Source: Xylaria sp. FL1777
Lineage: Eukaryota; Ascomycota; Sordariomycetes; Xylariales; Xylariaceae
NCBI GenBank assembly: GCA_022578965.1
Contig: MU400517.1
Coordinates: 310,001 to 374,000 of the forward strand
Direction of reading: 5' to 3'
DNA: 64,000 nucleotides
The notes below the pieces were generated by a model. The model ran no database searches. It saw nothing but the letters and a program-made list of their open reading frames with translations, and was not told the origin of the DNA. Both the position numbers and the translations under genes were made by a program. How positions within the stretch are numbered: position 1 is the first letter of the stretch; each line of letters opens with the position of its first letter. This document shows, piece after piece, positions 24,740 through 34,297 of the stretch.

Positions 24740-25299
24740 CTATTCGTTGGCCTCTGAAACGACATCAGCATAGGCTGCGATGGCCGGGTCAGCCCTTCGA
24801 GATTTCTCATTTTCATCAGCCTCTGCAACAACATTGGCATAGGTTGCGATTGCTGGGTCGACCCTTCGAAGTTTCTTCTTCTCATCAGCCTCTGAAATAA
24901 CATCAGCATAGGCTGCGATAGCTGGGTCAACCCTTCGCAATTTCTTCTTCTCATCAGCTTCTGCGATAACATCGGCATAAGCTGCGATGGCCGGGTCAGC
25001 CCTTCGAAATTTCTCCCTTTCGTCGGCCTCTGTAACTACATCTGCATAAGTCGCGATAGCTGGGTCAACCCTTCGAAATTTCTTCTCATCAGTCTCTGCA
25101 ACGACATCGGCATAAGTTGCGATGGCCGGGTCAACCGTTACAAGCTGGCTTCGGCCATTGTTTCCTATATCCTGGCGTGAGCACAACCTTCAGTACGAAG
25201 GCGAGTAGTCGTCAAAGAAAGGTATTTAGTACCTAGCGGTATAGCATGACATGTCATACTGAGCCCTAGGAGGCCTGACAGAAGTGCTTTGTAGAACAT
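24740..25299 (-). CDS. Secreted repeat peptide precursor, candidate RiPP/Kex2-processed
   Basis: Two exons, 25299-25233 and 25164-24740, joined across a 68-bp intron (donor GTACTA, acceptor ATATAG); 163 aa. The first exon is needed for the start: it encodes a signal peptide of about 19 residues (MFYKALLSGLLGLSMTCHA). After a 13-residue linker come six tandem repeats: residues 33-54, 55-77, 78-100, 101-123, 124-146 and a shorter last one, 147-163. Each repeat starts [V/A]DPAIA[T/A]YA[D/N]V[V/I], continues with an acidic/Lys-rich spacer, and the first five end in Arg-Arg, a Kex2 site. The single Tyr is invariant. Precursors of fungal cyclic RiPPs such as the ustiloxin type have this plan, and a UstYa-type oxidase lies 0.8 kb away on the other strand. 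The mature product is unknown. An unmodified repeat peptide or cell-wall protein is the alternative. Confidence 0.8.
24743..25135 (-). repeat. Six tandem 66-69 bp coding repeats
   Basis: Repeat units on the minus strand: 25135-25070 (66 bp), 25069-25001, 25000-24932, 24931-24863, 24862-24794 (69 bp each) and 24793-24743 (truncated). Each boundary is the Arg-Arg pair encoded CGA AGG. Changes between units are concentrated in the spacer and in Thr/Ala before the Tyr, while DPAIA and Tyr are kept. Confidence 0.93.
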
Positions 25300-26099
25300 A
25301 TTGGGACGTAGTCTTTTAGCGGTGATTTTGCGAGTAGATATTTAAAGGCTTGGAGGTGCATAGACTGAGGACAAGAAGGAGAAAATAGAAGATGTGTCAT
25401 AGCAAAATAGTCACCCTTTATATACCCTGGAACTGCTAGGTTGGTCTTGAGAATCGTATTCCCTATTACCATAGCATTCAACTCCCATAAGCCTGTATGT
25501 GGCTAGACATCATGAGCATGCAGGCTTATCTTTGTCCTTCCAAACAAGCCTAGAACATGTACTGAAATGGAGTAAAGAAACCTTGGAATCATTGTTTATA
25601 TTGGTAGGTCTAGCCGCTCTAGCCGTTACCTCCTGTATGTATCGTAACACTCATCGAATTGGTAGGTTGTCAGGTCAGGTCAGGTCAGGTCAAACGGGGT
25701 ACCTATCCACCCACACGTAAACGCAGATTACCAATCCATTTAATGGCATGGCGAGATGAGCCGTAGAGAAAGAGTCAATACCGACCATCTTCCACTAATG
25801 CATATGTACGGCACCAGACTAGAGCGCTTCTCGCTTCTCACGGTTTTCGCGATTGGAGGATGAGAGAGGGGATAGACGTCCTGTCTTGACCGCCTTTAGT
25901 GCTTTGCATGAACTTGCTAAGGTGTTGTCGTGAGGTTGCCGATGATCCGCCCTCACTATTCCCTAGCTCACCATAGATGAGATCATGTCCATATGAAATT
26001 GCCACTTGCCACTTACTCAAGTATCCTGATCTCGCTGCTTTCTGAATCTAATTACTGCAAACTTCTTCCTTTTGCCGATCTTTGTTATTTGCAAACGCC
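25300..26099. other. Divergent promoter between precursor and UstYa gene
   Basis: An 800-bp shared spacer between two genes transcribed away from each other. The only striking motif is the TCAGG repeat listed separately. The arrangement would allow co-regulation. Confidence 0.6.
25670..25692. promoter_or_regulatory. TCAGG x4 repeat in the divergent promoter
   Basis: Four exact head-to-tail copies of TCAGG followed by TCA, about midway between the precursor ATG (25299) and the UstYa ATG (26100). It is either a small microsatellite or a cluster of binding sites for a regulator; the sequence alone cannot tell. Confidence 0.4.
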
Positions 26100-27098
26100 A
26101 TGGAGAAAATCACCTCAGAGTCTTGTGACTCTTTGATTCCTCAATGCGACTGCGCAAGTCCAACCAGCTGGAGCAGACCTCCTAAACAAACTGTATGGAA
26201 GCCATTAAGTTCATGGGGAAGAACAAATATTCTCTTATCATTGCTACTGCTCTTGCTTTTCTACATCGCGGTGGCGGTGACGATTGGCCTTGCAGTAAAC
26301 GGGTGCGACATACCATCAAGTCAGATTGACAACGACCATCCTGGTAAATTTCCTTCTTCATTTTACGCCCACGCGTGAGAATTTACCTTAACAACAAATA
26401 GCTCTACTAGGTTATGATTTGGAATATGAGAGAAGAACGGAATGGTACCCAACTGAGGCGCCATTTGACCTTGAACCCTCGGATGAGCTCGATACCGCGT
26501 GGGATGATTTACTCTATGGTGAGCATTTGACCTTCAACATGCCGTGAATCATTTAAACTAAGCTATTCCCAAGCTATCAACGTCAGGCTTACAGCAGATG
26601 AGCTACGCCGTGTTGGCGTGAATATGACGAATCGAGTTCAAGTCAACGGTGGTGACTATTTAGGTTCCATGGGCGTCTACCATCACCTACACTGTCTAAA
26701 CAATCTGCGTATGGTTGTGCACTGGGATTACTATAAGTCCAAATGGGAGAACTATTCTCACCCTGAACAATTCGCTACAGAGCACACAGGTCGTTCTCTC
26801 CTTGACCCCGTTCTAGTCTTAATGTATAGCAACTGATGATGCGTTAGATCACTGTATAAATAGCCTGCGCCAGGCTGTCATGTGTCGTCCCAACACGGCG
26901 ATTACAACTTTTGAGTGGATTGATGAGGTCAACGCCCTAGAGGGTAAAGTACAGAGACTAGATGAAATGGCAAACTGTGCGAAATGGGATAGTTTCGATG
27001 ACTGGGCTCGTAAGAAGGCACTTGTAAAAGGGAAATTCACCTATCGACCGGGCCCCTTCGCGAATCGCCAAGAAGTCACTGGAAGCCCAAGTGAATGA
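26100..27098 (+). CDS. UstYa-family oxidase (DUF3328), copy A
   Basis: Membrane-anchored oxidase family that in ustiloxin-type pathways makes the oxidative side-chain ring of RiPP core peptides. Four exons: 26100-26343, 26402-26518, 26574-26789 and 26848-27098; phases match and give 275 aa. A single transmembrane segment lies at about residues 43-66 (NILLSLLLLLLFYIAVAV). The two family motifs are present: H157-x-x-H160-C161 within GVYHHLHCLNNLR, and H191-x-x-H194-C195 within HTDHCINSLRQ. The rest fits the family, with an acidic stretch followed by TAWDDLLY, and CRPNTAITTFEW. Neighbours: the repeat precursor is divergent and 0.8 kb away. ATG at 26100 is chosen because the upstream extension has no ATG. 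Donor GTCGTT at 26790 is weak but fixes the second motif. Confidence 0.92.
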
Positions 27099-28622
27099 AA
27101 GTATAAATCGTGGTGATAGAGATATCCATGGACCGATAGGTATATTATGATTTGTTTAGACATGATGGGAAGATTCTAGTATACGTAGCTCGAGACGGGC
27201 ACTGAAGCACCTTACTATGAATGTTCAATGTTACAAAGCCGTTTCATTTGCGTTACTGATACTGTTCATGATTATTTGCGTCTAGTATCTTACCCTCTCT
27301 ATATGTATGAATTCTGATGATTTCAGCATTATGAAAAGGAACGTCTGGTAACAAGTCCAGAATGATCCCGTAACGTAACAATGTATAAAGCCTCTACAGT
27401 TTTGGTCCTGTCGACCCTAGGTATGTTTATGCAAATTTCTAGACGTTTCAAGCCTCGGACAAGGAGTCGCCGCACAGACTCAAGAATCGTAGTTGGTCCT
27501 CCTAGATGAGAGTGTTGTCAGCTTTCTCTAGAGCCACCCACTTGACCTTCCTGATCGTCGTGAACCATGGTTCCATGACGAAGTCCATCACCTCATCATA
27601 TCTCCCATTTAAGAGTAGTGTTTCCGCCCCAATTTTATGTCTATCTTTCTAACCTCTCTAGGTCTTGAGAGTGCCAATGGTATCGAATTCCGAGTCACCT
27701 TGCCTGCTTGGAAAGAATGTAAGGTTCATGGTCGGCAAGTTGTAGTGCACTTAGAGAGATCCATGTTTCTTTGCTGTGTAGCTAGTCATGAAGCTGCATC
27801 AAACGAAGGATGAATATTCCATGCAGCCAACTGCAATCCTTCTATACTAAAACCTCTCGGCTCACGCCGGGGAAATCTGAGGAAGTCCAGGGGAATTAAC
27901 GGTGACCAATCTTGTTTACCTGCTGTGGTGCCGGCCAGTGGAGTCTTGCAAAGTTCACCGCAGATTTTGCGTCATACGGGCTGTGGGGACGTTAAAGCAT
28001 AATATGCCGGTATGTGGCAGATCGTCTTACTTGCAGCCGTCGATCGGCCTAAGTGGAGAGTACCACAAGTTCATTACGGAGCATATGGATTTCTCCGCTA
28101 CATTATTCATCACTTGATAGGGGTAAAGCAGCCAGTTCTACATTACATCCAATTCAATTAGGGCACAGCTAGCTATGTCAAATGTAACATAAGAGTAGGT
28201 AAACTAAATTCAAAAGATCGCATCACCCATTTGACTTGACAACTTTATCTTGGCGTACCTTACGCACCAATTGGGGTACTTACACTTACTTTAAATAACT
28301 TCACCCAAAAAAATCGGATAAACTTCAGGTTTGAAATTTCGGAAGATAGTTATAGTATATAATAATAAATTGGAGTGAGCGAACTATAAAGGGCTCATCC
28401 CCACTCCGAATACAAGGGGATAGGCTATAACCTACGCATCCAAGTATATAAATTAATTATAACATGGGGAATAAAACGATCAAAAAGAACGCAATCAATT
28501 GAAGTAAAACTAGTTACTGCTAATTGTCATCATCGCTTCTTTTCCGTCGTAAGAAAGTTCTTCGCAATAGAGGGTTGTATTGATAGGCCCCTGACGCACG
28601 TGACTGAGCTTGATCAAACCTC
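27099..28622. other. 1.5 kb spacer with a coding-like relic
   Basis: Mostly without a gene. A possible relic at 27388-27815 (plus) is listed separately. A 71-codon frame at 27902-28117 has no motif. Confidence 0.5.
27388..27815 (+). pseudogene. Possible relic of a small secreted protein gene
   Basis: An ATG at 27388 opens a hydrophobic leader (MYKASTVLVLSTL). Coding-like stretches then appear in shifting frames (LVLLDESVVSF, EPWFHDEVHHLIIS, GIEFRVTLPAWKEC), broken by stops. No intron model I tried restores one frame. I do not recognise the family with confidence. It could be chance. Confidence 0.25.
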
Positions 28623-29350
28623 TCATCTGCAACTTTGTGAGGCTGTAGATGTTAGGGTGAAAAGGATATGGGATGGGTATGACCGTAAAGAAGCCCATAC
28701 GTGGTACCACTTTGTGAATTGCAGCGCCAGTTGTTCACAGGTTAAGACAAACCCCCAACCGCCTTCGGTGTTATACTCAATACATTGTTTCGCGAATGCC
28801 GGGCTCGTGGTTGCTGTTCCGTTACTCAATAATAGACAATCCCAGCCTTTCGTGTGTGCATCTTGAAGGCTGCCACCAACGCACTGATCCGTGTTACATC
28901 CGGCAAACACCAGAGTTCTGATTCCACGGGAATTCAGAGCAGCCTCGATTCCAGTCTCGCCCCAGAATCCACTCAAGCCATTTTTGTAGATGTGAATGTC
29001 TTCCTGCTGGGACTCTTTTCTGAGTGGGTACCAGAACCTTGAATTCCATTGGTTTCTCATCAGAACCTTACTGCCGTCGATCAAGGTACCATCTTCTAGG
29101 TTAACGGGACCGATGCTTGGTCCTAATCGACCTATCCTCTTGCCCCTAACAAAATTAGTGTCGGCGGCAAATCCTTTAATGATAGTTGGGGGCATTTCGT
29201 CAATATCCTCCTCCGTGACGCCCCAGCCAAGCCAAACGATAGGAATGCTAGCTTTTCTGCAGGCAGGGATGGCATGTTGCAGGAGCTTATTTACTACCTG
29301 TATGCCGACGCTGTTAGAAGGTCGACTAAGTTCTGGGGCCAGAAAGTAGT

Positions 29351-29417
29351 TGTCGCGCAAAACGACGCCGTTGTTGCGGAATTGACAACAACGGTATTTA
29401 TAGCCACCAACTCGACA
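29351..29417 (-). repeat. LTR, downstream copy
   Basis: 67 bp, TGTCG..CGACA. It contains a perfect 9-bp inverted repeat CCGTTGTTG / CAACAACGG (29368-29376, 29386-29394) that could form a hairpin. Confidence 0.9.
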
Positions 29418-29570
29418 CACCCCCCAGATTAGCTAGGCTAACTAAGGACAAGCTGATCTGATTCGCACGCGGCCAATGCCCTACGTGAGCCTACTCCTGG
29501 TGGCCTATTCGTCCAACCAGTACCAGCGTAGCGCTATACAGCTGCATGTTTGTGATCGATCCTCTACACG

Positions 29571-29683
29571 GGATCGAACCCCTTAGCTCTTAGTCCTGGT
29601 GGTGGTGGACCGGTGTTACTTTTCGCCGGAACCAGAACAGAAGATCATGAAGGTAGTGTGCATTGGCGTTAACCGTTGAGCTA
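29571..29683 (-). other. tRNA-like box A / box B inside the element
   Basis: On the minus strand TAGCTCAACGGTT (29683-29671) resembles Pol III box A and GGTTCGATCC (29580-29571) matches box B. The spacing (about 90 bp) is too long for a normal tRNA and the T-stem does not pair well, so I call it tRNA-like, not a tRNA gene. Confidence 0.45.
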
Positions 29684-29713
29684 GCTAGCAAGAGCGAACC
29701 AAGGGCTCATAAC

Positions 29714-29780
29714 TGTCGCGCAAAACGACGCCGTTGTTGCGGAATTGACAACAACGGTATTTATAGCCACCAACTCGACA
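29714..29780 (-). repeat. LTR, upstream copy
   Basis: 67 bp, identical to the copy at 29351-29417. Read on the minus strand it is the 5' LTR with a TATA-like CTATAAATA. Confidence 0.9.
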
Positions 29781-29978
29781 GTAGTTTTGTAGATCGAAGA
29801 TGACTAGTGCTGTCTTGGAAGGGTCAATAGTAACTGGGCCACTTGTTGTCTCTAATGGGATACGAGGGAAGATGAGCGGTGAGGTCGGCGAAAGAGGATG
29901 AGTAAGGTCATATCCCTTGTCTTGTGAATAAAGCCAAAATTTCTTTCCGCCGATAACCTCAGTGTTGTCCAAAGACAT

Positions 29979-30484
29979 CTCAAAAATTGTTCATCAACGT
30001 CAACCTACGTAAACCACAGAAACGGAAAGACAGCAATTGTATTAAATAATAGGGATGAGGTTTTGAGAAGTCGACTAGTATTACAGTTTGAGGGTTAGGT
30101 AGGTATTCAGCCTCGCTTATCTGAGACATATTGGCGCGGAGCCGAACCAATTGTATATAGACTCAAGGACAGCCACCAAGTCCAGCGCAAGCCCGGATGG
30201 GAGGTATGGACCTTGGCAGCGATCACAGATTATTATATTGTGAATAGAGTCAAGTTCTCAATTCTAAGCCCTGAAACAGGAGCCCTTGTTGTAATGATAG
30301 TCATCCTGTGGCACCTAGATCACAATATATACCCTGCAATAATTATTAAGCAGCAACCTAAATAAAATATAATGTTAAAGATGTCTGGGGGCTTAGAAAT
30401 GAGACATGACTGTATGTATGCTTTTGATCCCAAGCTGTAGCGTTATATGGCCTATGCCTTTTTCGTCGTGTATGTGTTCAAATC
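29979..30484. other. Spacer, no gene seen
   Basis: AT-rich 0.5 kb between the isochorismatase-like gene start and the MFS gene stop. Nothing recognised. Confidence 0.7.
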
Positions 30485-32087
30485 TTATTCAACAGTTTTA
30501 TGCCAATTCTTTCCCTTCCACTGAAGCAGGATTGTGGGCAAGAAACTCCCTCCGACAATTAACGAGGTGAGGACACCCACAGTTCCCACGAGCCCTACTC
30601 TCGCAACCAGGGGCGGAAACCAGAATGGCCCAATGAAACCCCATATTTGACGGGCACATGTGATGAACACCCCAATAGCGGTAGCCTCCTCGTGATGGCA
30701 ATCCACGGCGTAGGTTATCAAAACGGTAGTAACGATCTGGTTTCCTGCAGACACAACTCCTACACCCACGGTAGGAGTAACATTCCATGTGTTACCGGCC
30801 TTTGCCAGCTGAACCAGAAACACAGCGTTCCCAGCAATTGCTAAGGCGTAGCCGAAGTATGACAGCCAAAGTCGGAATTCCCGAGTTGTTGCCCGCTTCT
30901 GCCTCATCCATCGGTCAGACAAGTGGCCACCAACTTGCTCACCGAGAAGTGTCCCGATAATGACAGCTGCGCTTTGTAGTCCCACCTCTTGCGTGTTTTG
31001 ATGGAACTTTTCGACGTATAGTTGAGGTATCTCAAAAGTGGGAAATACACTCCCAAGGGTGAAAATCATTGCGTGTGAGAGGGCGGGGATGGCGACGCAG
31101 GGGAACGAGCCAACACGAAAGGGATGGGTGAAGTCCCAGATCGTTAGTGGTGTAGGGTCGATACGTCTGAAGTGGACCAAACGTTGAGCATAGCTGGTGG
31201 GTACTTCGTTGTCTTGACCACGGATGTATCGAGTTTCTGAGCCGAGGAAGAAATATAATATTAATTGTACCGCGTTGGTCTTTCGAAAAATAGTTAGCCC
31301 CCTGAACCCAGACCAACGATACGTATAATACGGTTTGGCGAAGAATGCATAGACTCACGATTGCTAGCGTCCAATATATCCAACGGTATCCCACTCGCAA
31401 GGCGACAAATCCAAAAATAAATGGAGCAACTGGGACCCCCAGCGTTACAAATACTGTCCAGATTCCGATATAGCGTCCTCTTTGGTGCTTGAAGAACATC
31501 TCCTGGACCATGCCAGACCCGATAGCTGCTGCGGGACTAATGCCGACTGCCACGATCGCTCGGCATAAAGCCATGGTGGCGTACGAAGGGCTCTTGGCAC
31601 ATCCAACATTGGCAACTAGACTGATAATGAGAGATGCCAGTAGTATGGGCCGTCGGCCAAACCGGTTGGCCAAAGGCATCCAGAATATCGGCGAGACACC
31701 CAGGATCGCAATTACGAGAGACACCAGATAACTAGTCTGCTGTATGCTGACGTTGAGATCTATGGAGATGTTCTCGAACGCTGATTGGATGGCCGCTGCG
31801 GTGAACGTCGCCATGAAACCGTGAAACGCAACGAAGGCGAGATTAAGCCATTTCTTAGACCGTGGCCAGTTGTATGGATCCGCATCGTTGAAGTCGGGAA
31901 AGGGATCGAGTTTGTCAGTTCCATGACGGTTGATGGTATACTGGCGATGCGCTTCCGAGATGGAAGTTTGAGGCTGTATTCACGTGAGCACGAGTAATAG
32001 CCAGCAAGGATCATAGTGTCGAACCTCCACGTAATCCTCAAAATGCTGCGACTCCAATTTTTTCTCAGGTATTACTGAGTCAGACAT
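30485..32087 (-). CDS. MFS transporter, DHA1-like drug:H+ antiporter
   Basis: Plasma-membrane transporter of the major facilitator superfamily. Three exons: 32087-32025, 31973-31359 and 31279-30485 (introns 51 and 79 bp); 490 aa, the usual size for 12 transmembrane helices. A hydrophilic N-terminus ends in DPYNWPRSKKWLNL, typical of fungal DHA1-type exporters. Helix 2-3 loop carries the MFS signature ANRFGRRPILL; helix 4 region has CRAIVAVGISPAAAIGSG; the central loop is ETRYIRGQDNEVPTSYAQ. The second half is complete and ends ILLQWKGKNWHKTVE. The first exon codes only 21 residues and its donor (GTTCGA) is not canonical beyond GT, so the N-terminus is the least certain part. It lies between the candidate RiPP genes and could export their product; that is inference. 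Confidence 0.9.
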
Positions 32088-33664
32088 TTTTCCGTATTGA
32101 ATTGGCGTTTTAAAAAAGAAAGCCAACAGACATCGAATGATATCGAACGTTAGTACGAAGTAAACACCAGCCAGTCGTGAGATCTCTGCTTGCTAGATCG
32201 ATCGGTTTTATCTATTCGAATATTAGCGTACCTTTCGCCTCCATATTAATGTCATTCTAGTCCACTTTTTCCCTGGACGATTAATAACTGCCGCTGTATT
32301 TGCCGTGTGAAACAGATCAACCATCTTATCATGAGTGTGCTGATGCTAGCCACCCAGCGTACCTCGTCTTCCGGATGGCCGTTCAACACCTATAGAATAC
32401 ATGATATTCTAGAGAATGCATGTTTATATTTGAAATAGGTACAAAGAAACCTCACAATCGCTTATAGAGAGAAAAGGAACACCCGAGACGGGTAGTATGA
32501 TAATCAATGCTTACCCCAACAAAAAGTGGCGAAGACTGGTGTCGTAGTTACGCGGTACTACACTACTATTATTTTGTAGCCTTGTTCTTGGCTAGACTAG
32601 ACTAGATCAGTAGACTACTACTACTGTACATTATGTACATACGTGTGCGTATAGTACTGAGATGCAGCGTGTAAGAATCCTGGTATTTGGTGTGGGAAAG
32701 ACTCCAAATATGGCTTAGCACCGGCCAGAGACCCGGTAAGAGAACCGGTATTTCCATGTGGGTTCCCGGGAGCGGGGCTTCCTTGCTAGGGCATGCGGGG
32801 ATCGAACTGGGGGCGGGGCCGGGGCTTGGCCCAATAACAGGTTAGCTTCCCGAAGGCCAGCTATCGCTGTACGCGTCAAGTTTGCGGGCTGTGCTCAACG
32901 GTCGGCCTTTATTTTTTCCCCGAGTCAGAGCTCGTCTCCCCCCGTCGGCTCACAGGAAGGATAGAGGACAACTTAACAAGCCAGAAACACGCTAAGCGAA
33001 TCACTCGTGCTCGAGTTCTGTTTCAGTGAAGCTTGGTTCATGATACTAATAAGCTGACTCTCGATTAGTAACACTTTTGTGGTAGGGATGTAAGCATACG
33101 AGGTGTCAAAGCGGTTAATGCTACTTCGTTGATACTAAACACAAGCACGAAAGGTCGCGATAAATGAAATACTGTGTTTTACATGCGTCGTGTTCTCACG
33201 CACACACTCTCGAACTTCACATTTCAATTGCGTGGAATTCAAGAATCATACCAACGGGCCTGGTAGGTGAAGATAGATCTATCGAATTATCCGCACTAAA
33301 AGCATAACAACAAAAGCTAATAACGAGTTAGCAGTGTATGGTATGTGGTCATATCAATGGAAATCATGTGGCGAGTTAGTGAGTCTATGAACTCTATCTG
33401 AGGTTATTGGATTATGGTATACGTCGTACGGCACCGGTCATACCTTTTCAATCCACACCCATCCGCTTCGTCCGAGCCTTCTATTTCCATTTTAACTCCA
33501 GACTCAAATTTAAATTATTAAGATTTTCGGACTTCCCCCGGGACAAATATCTTCCACACACACAACTCTCCAACTGAAGGTCTGGCAATAGTGTCTCTTC
33601 TTGGGAACCGCATATCGAGGGTGTCGAGTGCCCACAATGATTACAAACCGACACGTCTGATCGA
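32088..33664. other. 1.6 kb spacer with a GC-rich island
   Basis: No gene seen. A GC-rich patch at about 32735-32960 stands out in AT-rich surroundings; a TTCGATC motif there does not fold as a tRNA T-arm. Confidence 0.6.
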
Positions 33665-34297
33665 TTACCAATAATACCAGGCGCATTCGCACTGATTGGG
33701 AGCCTCAGAGGCATTGAAGCGGAAGTAGTCCTTGTGCCAGTGGCGCAGGCAGACGTGGCAGCCGACCTTACCCCCGGCGCATTCACGGTCGGCGGCGCCC
33801 ATTGCGAGGCTGAGCTCGTGGGTGCAGGTCTTCAGCCTGTGCTTCTTGTAGATGCATGCGCCGACAACGATGTCGTTGGACTTGGCCATCCTTACCTCCC
33901 CGCGGTTGAGCCAGCCGCTCTCGGCCCCTGTCGATACCCATTCCATGAACATGGCGAGCGTCAGCGGGTAGTTGGTCATGTTCATCATCGCATGTCCCAT
34001 AATGAACCGGTTGTAATGGTGCGGGTAATGCCAGTGGCAGTGGCCATGGTGATGCTCTTGGAGCTCATCCTCATTTTCGTCGGTGTCGTGCAAGCCTGCA
34101 GGCCCTAAACTGTTCAAGGTTGGACCTTCTGATGGTGCTTTGAGATACGTCATGTTCAGGTTTACGGCGTTAGCGTACTCGATTATTCCGGTGTCCGAGA
34201 TCGGGATTTTGTATATGCCGTTAACAAGGTGGGATACGTCATATGCGGTAGCCATGGCGACGTTGGCCATGGAGACTAGGTGAGTAGTGAATTTCAT
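33665..34297 (-). CDS. Secreted cysteine-rich protein of unknown function
   Basis: A single exon of 210 aa. The ATG at 34297 is preferred over the longer frame because it gives a signal peptide (MKFTTHLVSMANVAMATA) and the extension has no ATG. The mature protein has a His-rich patch near its middle (HHHGHCHWHYPHHYNRF) and at least seven Cys in the C-terminal half (GACIYKKHRLKTC, RECAGGKVGCHVCLRHWH, NQCECAWYYW). The His cluster could bind metal. I do not recognise the family. Size, secretion and cysteines fit an effector-like extracellular protein, but nothing in the sequence proves that. Confidence 0.75.
   Translation of the reverse strand: MKFTTHLVSMANVAMATAYDVSHLVNGIYKIPISDTGIIEYANAVNLNMTYLKAPSEGPTLNSLGPAGLHDTDENEDELQEHHHGHCHWHYPHHYNRFIMGHAMMNMTNYPLTLAMFMEWVSTGAESGWLNRGEVRMAKSNDIVVGACIYKKHRLKTCTHELSLAMGAADRECAGGKVGCHVCLRHWHKDYFRFNASEAPNQCECAWYYW

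Larger units (their letters stand above)
29351..29780 (-). mobile_element. 430-bp TRIM-like LTR element
   Basis: Two identical 67-bp direct repeats (29351-29417 and 29714-29780) start TGTCG and end CGACA, the TG..CA ends of LTRs. They are flanked by a perfect 5-bp target duplication GTAGT (29346-29350, 29781-29785). The 296-bp interior has no reading frame. On the minus strand a G-rich tract (CTGGGGGGTG) abuts the downstream LTR like a polypurine tract, and the LTR contains CTATAAATA. Identical LTRs suggest a recent insertion. Elements of this plan are called TRIM or SMART. It disrupts the isochorismatase-like gene. Confidence 0.88.
28623..29978 (-). pseudogene. Isochorismatase-like hydrolase split by a retroelement
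   Basis: Cysteine-hydrolase fold related to isochorismatase/nicotinamidase. It reads from ATG at 29978 (MSLDNTEVIGGKKF) to LVIFDLQNY, is interrupted by the 430-bp element at 29351-29780, and resumes with FLAPELSRPSNSVG through GLSGFWGETGIEAAL and FAGCNTDQCVGGSLQDA to a stop at 28623. The family catalytic residues are all present: Asp in IFDLQN, Lys in IYKNGLSGF, Cys in TDQC. Skipping the element and one copy of the 5-bp duplication restores the frame exactly, so the insertion appears to be the only lesion. As it stands, translation runs into the element and ends after about 97 residues. The extreme C-terminus (after LTCEQLAL) is uncertain. The native substrate is unknown. Confidence 0.9.

Noticed and set aside
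24697..24978. A second repetitive frame on the minus strand (Met/Leu/Gln-rich) overlapping the precursor.
   Set aside because: It is the out-of-frame shadow of the tandem repeats; it lacks a signal peptide and Kex2-site logic.
24743..25135. CRISPR-like array, because of regularly spaced repeats.
   Set aside because: The repeats are contiguous 66-69 bp coding units with no unique spacers, in a eukaryotic secreted-protein gene.
32790..32815. GGGATCGAACTGG resembling the T-arm of a tRNA gene on the minus strand.
   Set aside because: The flanking bases do not form a T-stem, and no box A, anticodon arm or acceptor stem could be found.
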